A DNA stretch of 5,815 nucleotides from Methanothermococcus okinawensis (GTDB taxonomy: Archaea; AGJL01; Methanococci; Methanococcales; Methanococcaceae): contig DQVU01000217.1 of assembly GCA_015661585.1 (NCBI GenBank), forward strand, positions 1 through 5,815, read 5' to 3'. Shown here one piece after another: positions 5,230-5,815 of this stretch. Below the pieces are notes generated by a model, which worked only from the letters and a program-made list of their open reading frames with translations, searched no databases and was not told the DNA's origin. A program made the position numbers and the translations under genes. Within the stretch, counting starts at the first letter, position 1, and every line of letters begins with the position of its first letter.

Positions 5230-5251
5230 AAAAAAAATAAAAAAATAAAAA
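5230..5251 (-). terminator. oligo-T terminator directly behind cysS
   Basis: On the minus strand the TGA stop of cysS is followed at once by T5, A, T7, A, T8 (complement of A tracts 5247-5251, 5239-5245 and 5230-5237). No spacer separates the stop codon from the first tract. This is the strongest oligo-T terminator in the window and should separate cysS from trpS. Confidence 0.7.
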
Positions 5252-5815
5252 TCACACCACCCTCTTCCATACAGTACCCTTTGGTGTATCTTCCAACTGG
5301 ATACCTACCTCTTTTAACCTCTCCCTGATCTCATCTGCCAAGGGATAATTCCTCTCCCTTCTCAACTTACTACGTATATCTACCAGTATATCAACTAGTC
5401 GTTTAAACTCTTCATCTTCTCCCTGGGAACTCCTATAGTACTTGTCGAATATGCCAAATATCTCACCAACTATCTTGAAAAAGTCCTTTGCAAGGAGCAA
5501 CGTACTTCTATTGGGCCTGTTAGACACTGTTATATATCTGTTAATACAACTGGAGACTCCAAACACACACTTAAGGGCCTCTGGGGTGTTGAAGTCATCA
5601 TCCATAGCACTGTAAAACTTCGCCCAGAGGTTAGTTAAGGTATCATAAACCTCTCTATCTTCCTTCTCAAGTCTGTACTTTACCTCGGCATCTCTAAGTA
5701 CGGCATCGATATTCTCCAAGGTGTTGTAAAGTCTCTCTAAGGTATTCATGGCATCTTTTAATCCCTCCTCACTGTACTCCAGTGGAGATCTGTAATGTCT
5801 CTGAAGTAGGAAAAA
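5252..5815 (-). CDS. cysS: cysteinyl-tRNA synthetase, C-terminal part (truncated by window)
   Basis: The frame stays open to the window edge, so the start lies outside; 187 C-terminal residues are seen. They begin FFLLQRHYRSPLEYSEEGL, the conserved CysRS segment shortly after the KMSKS loop, and continue through the DALR-type helical domain with AMDDDFNTPEAL (about residues 70-81 of this fragment). The end carries the usual ADEIRERLKEVGI...DT..GT.W block, so the C-terminus is complete. CysRS joins cysteine to tRNA(Cys). The HIGH and KMSKS motifs and zinc ligands are outside the window. A Met at 5747-5749 is internal, not the start, because homologous sequence continues upstream of it. Some Methanococcales (M. 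jannaschii) lack this enzyme and use SepRS/SepCysS, while M. maripaludis has both, so its presence helps place the organism. Confidence 0.96.
   Translation of the reverse strand, partial: FFLLQRHYRSPLEYSEEGLKDAMNTLERLYNTLENIDAVLRDAEVKYRLEKEDREVYDTLTNLWAKFYSAMDDDFNTPEALKCVFGVSSCINRYITVSNRPNRSTLLLAKDFFKIVGEIFGIFDKYYRSSQGEDEEFKRLVDILVDIRSKLRRERNYPLADEIRERLKEVGIQLEDTPKGTVWKRVV

Larger units (their letters stand above)
4979..5251. other. AT-rich spacer between cysS and trpS
   Basis: These 273 bases hold the cysS terminator at the right, the tandem TATA-like repeats at 5023-5058, and the trpS Shine-Dalgarno site at 4983-4987. A further TATA-like run (ATATATAA, 5141-5148) sits mid-spacer, readable on either strand. 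A minus-strand ATG at 5106 opens a 13-codon frame without a good ribosome site or Trp codons. I see no RNA gene. Confidence 0.6.

Overview
The window looks like chromosome from an AT-rich, probably thermophilic methanogenic archaeon of the order Methanococcales. Supporting signs are a GatDE-type amidotransferase subunit (archaea-specific), an F420-hydrogenase-type maturation protease, a CobZ-like phosphatase, TTTATATA-type TATA boxes, oligo-T terminators, heavy AGA/AGG/ATA codon use and GGTGR Shine-Dalgarno sequences. A canonical cysteinyl-tRNA synthetase is present; Methanocaldococcus jannaschii is known to lack one, so a relative such as Methanothermococcus or Methanotorris fits better. The genus is inference; the phylum-level call is firm.

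Layout. At 1-47 (+) there may be the last codons of a gene that starts outside the window, followed by a run of T5 tracts. A promoter at 196-260 holds a consensus TATA box inside nested inverted repeats and drives an ArsR/SmtB-family repressor (303-599). After a 62-base gap comes gatE (662-2581), the tRNA-binding subunit of the Glu-tRNA(Gln) amidotransferase. Next are a cobZ-like alpha-ribazole phosphatase gene (2693-3160) and, after about 250 AT-rich bases, a FrhD-type hydrogenase maturation protease (best start TTG at 3413, end 3898). On the minus strand trpS (4978-3899) meets that gene stop codon to stop codon with no gap. A 273-base AT-rich spacer separates trpS from the 3' end of cysS (5815-5252, truncated by the window edge).

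Functionally, three of the six recognisable genes charge tRNAs (Gln via GatE, Trp, Cys). The other two enzymes belong to methanogen cofactor and hydrogenase biology (cobamide lower ligand, NiFe-hydrogenase processing). Five gene starts are visible and three are not ATG (GTG for gatE, TTG for frhD and trpS). All five carry GGTGG or GGTGA four or five bases upstream, which fixes the starts well and removes false N-terminal extensions from the ArsR gene and frhD.

I see no mobile element, CRISPR array, RNA gene or defence system, and no convincing new multi-gene system. The points most worth a second look are the four-cysteine iron-sulphur-type motif in TrpRS, the nested operator-like repeats before the ArsR gene, the tandem TATA-like repeats before trpS, and the frhD start.
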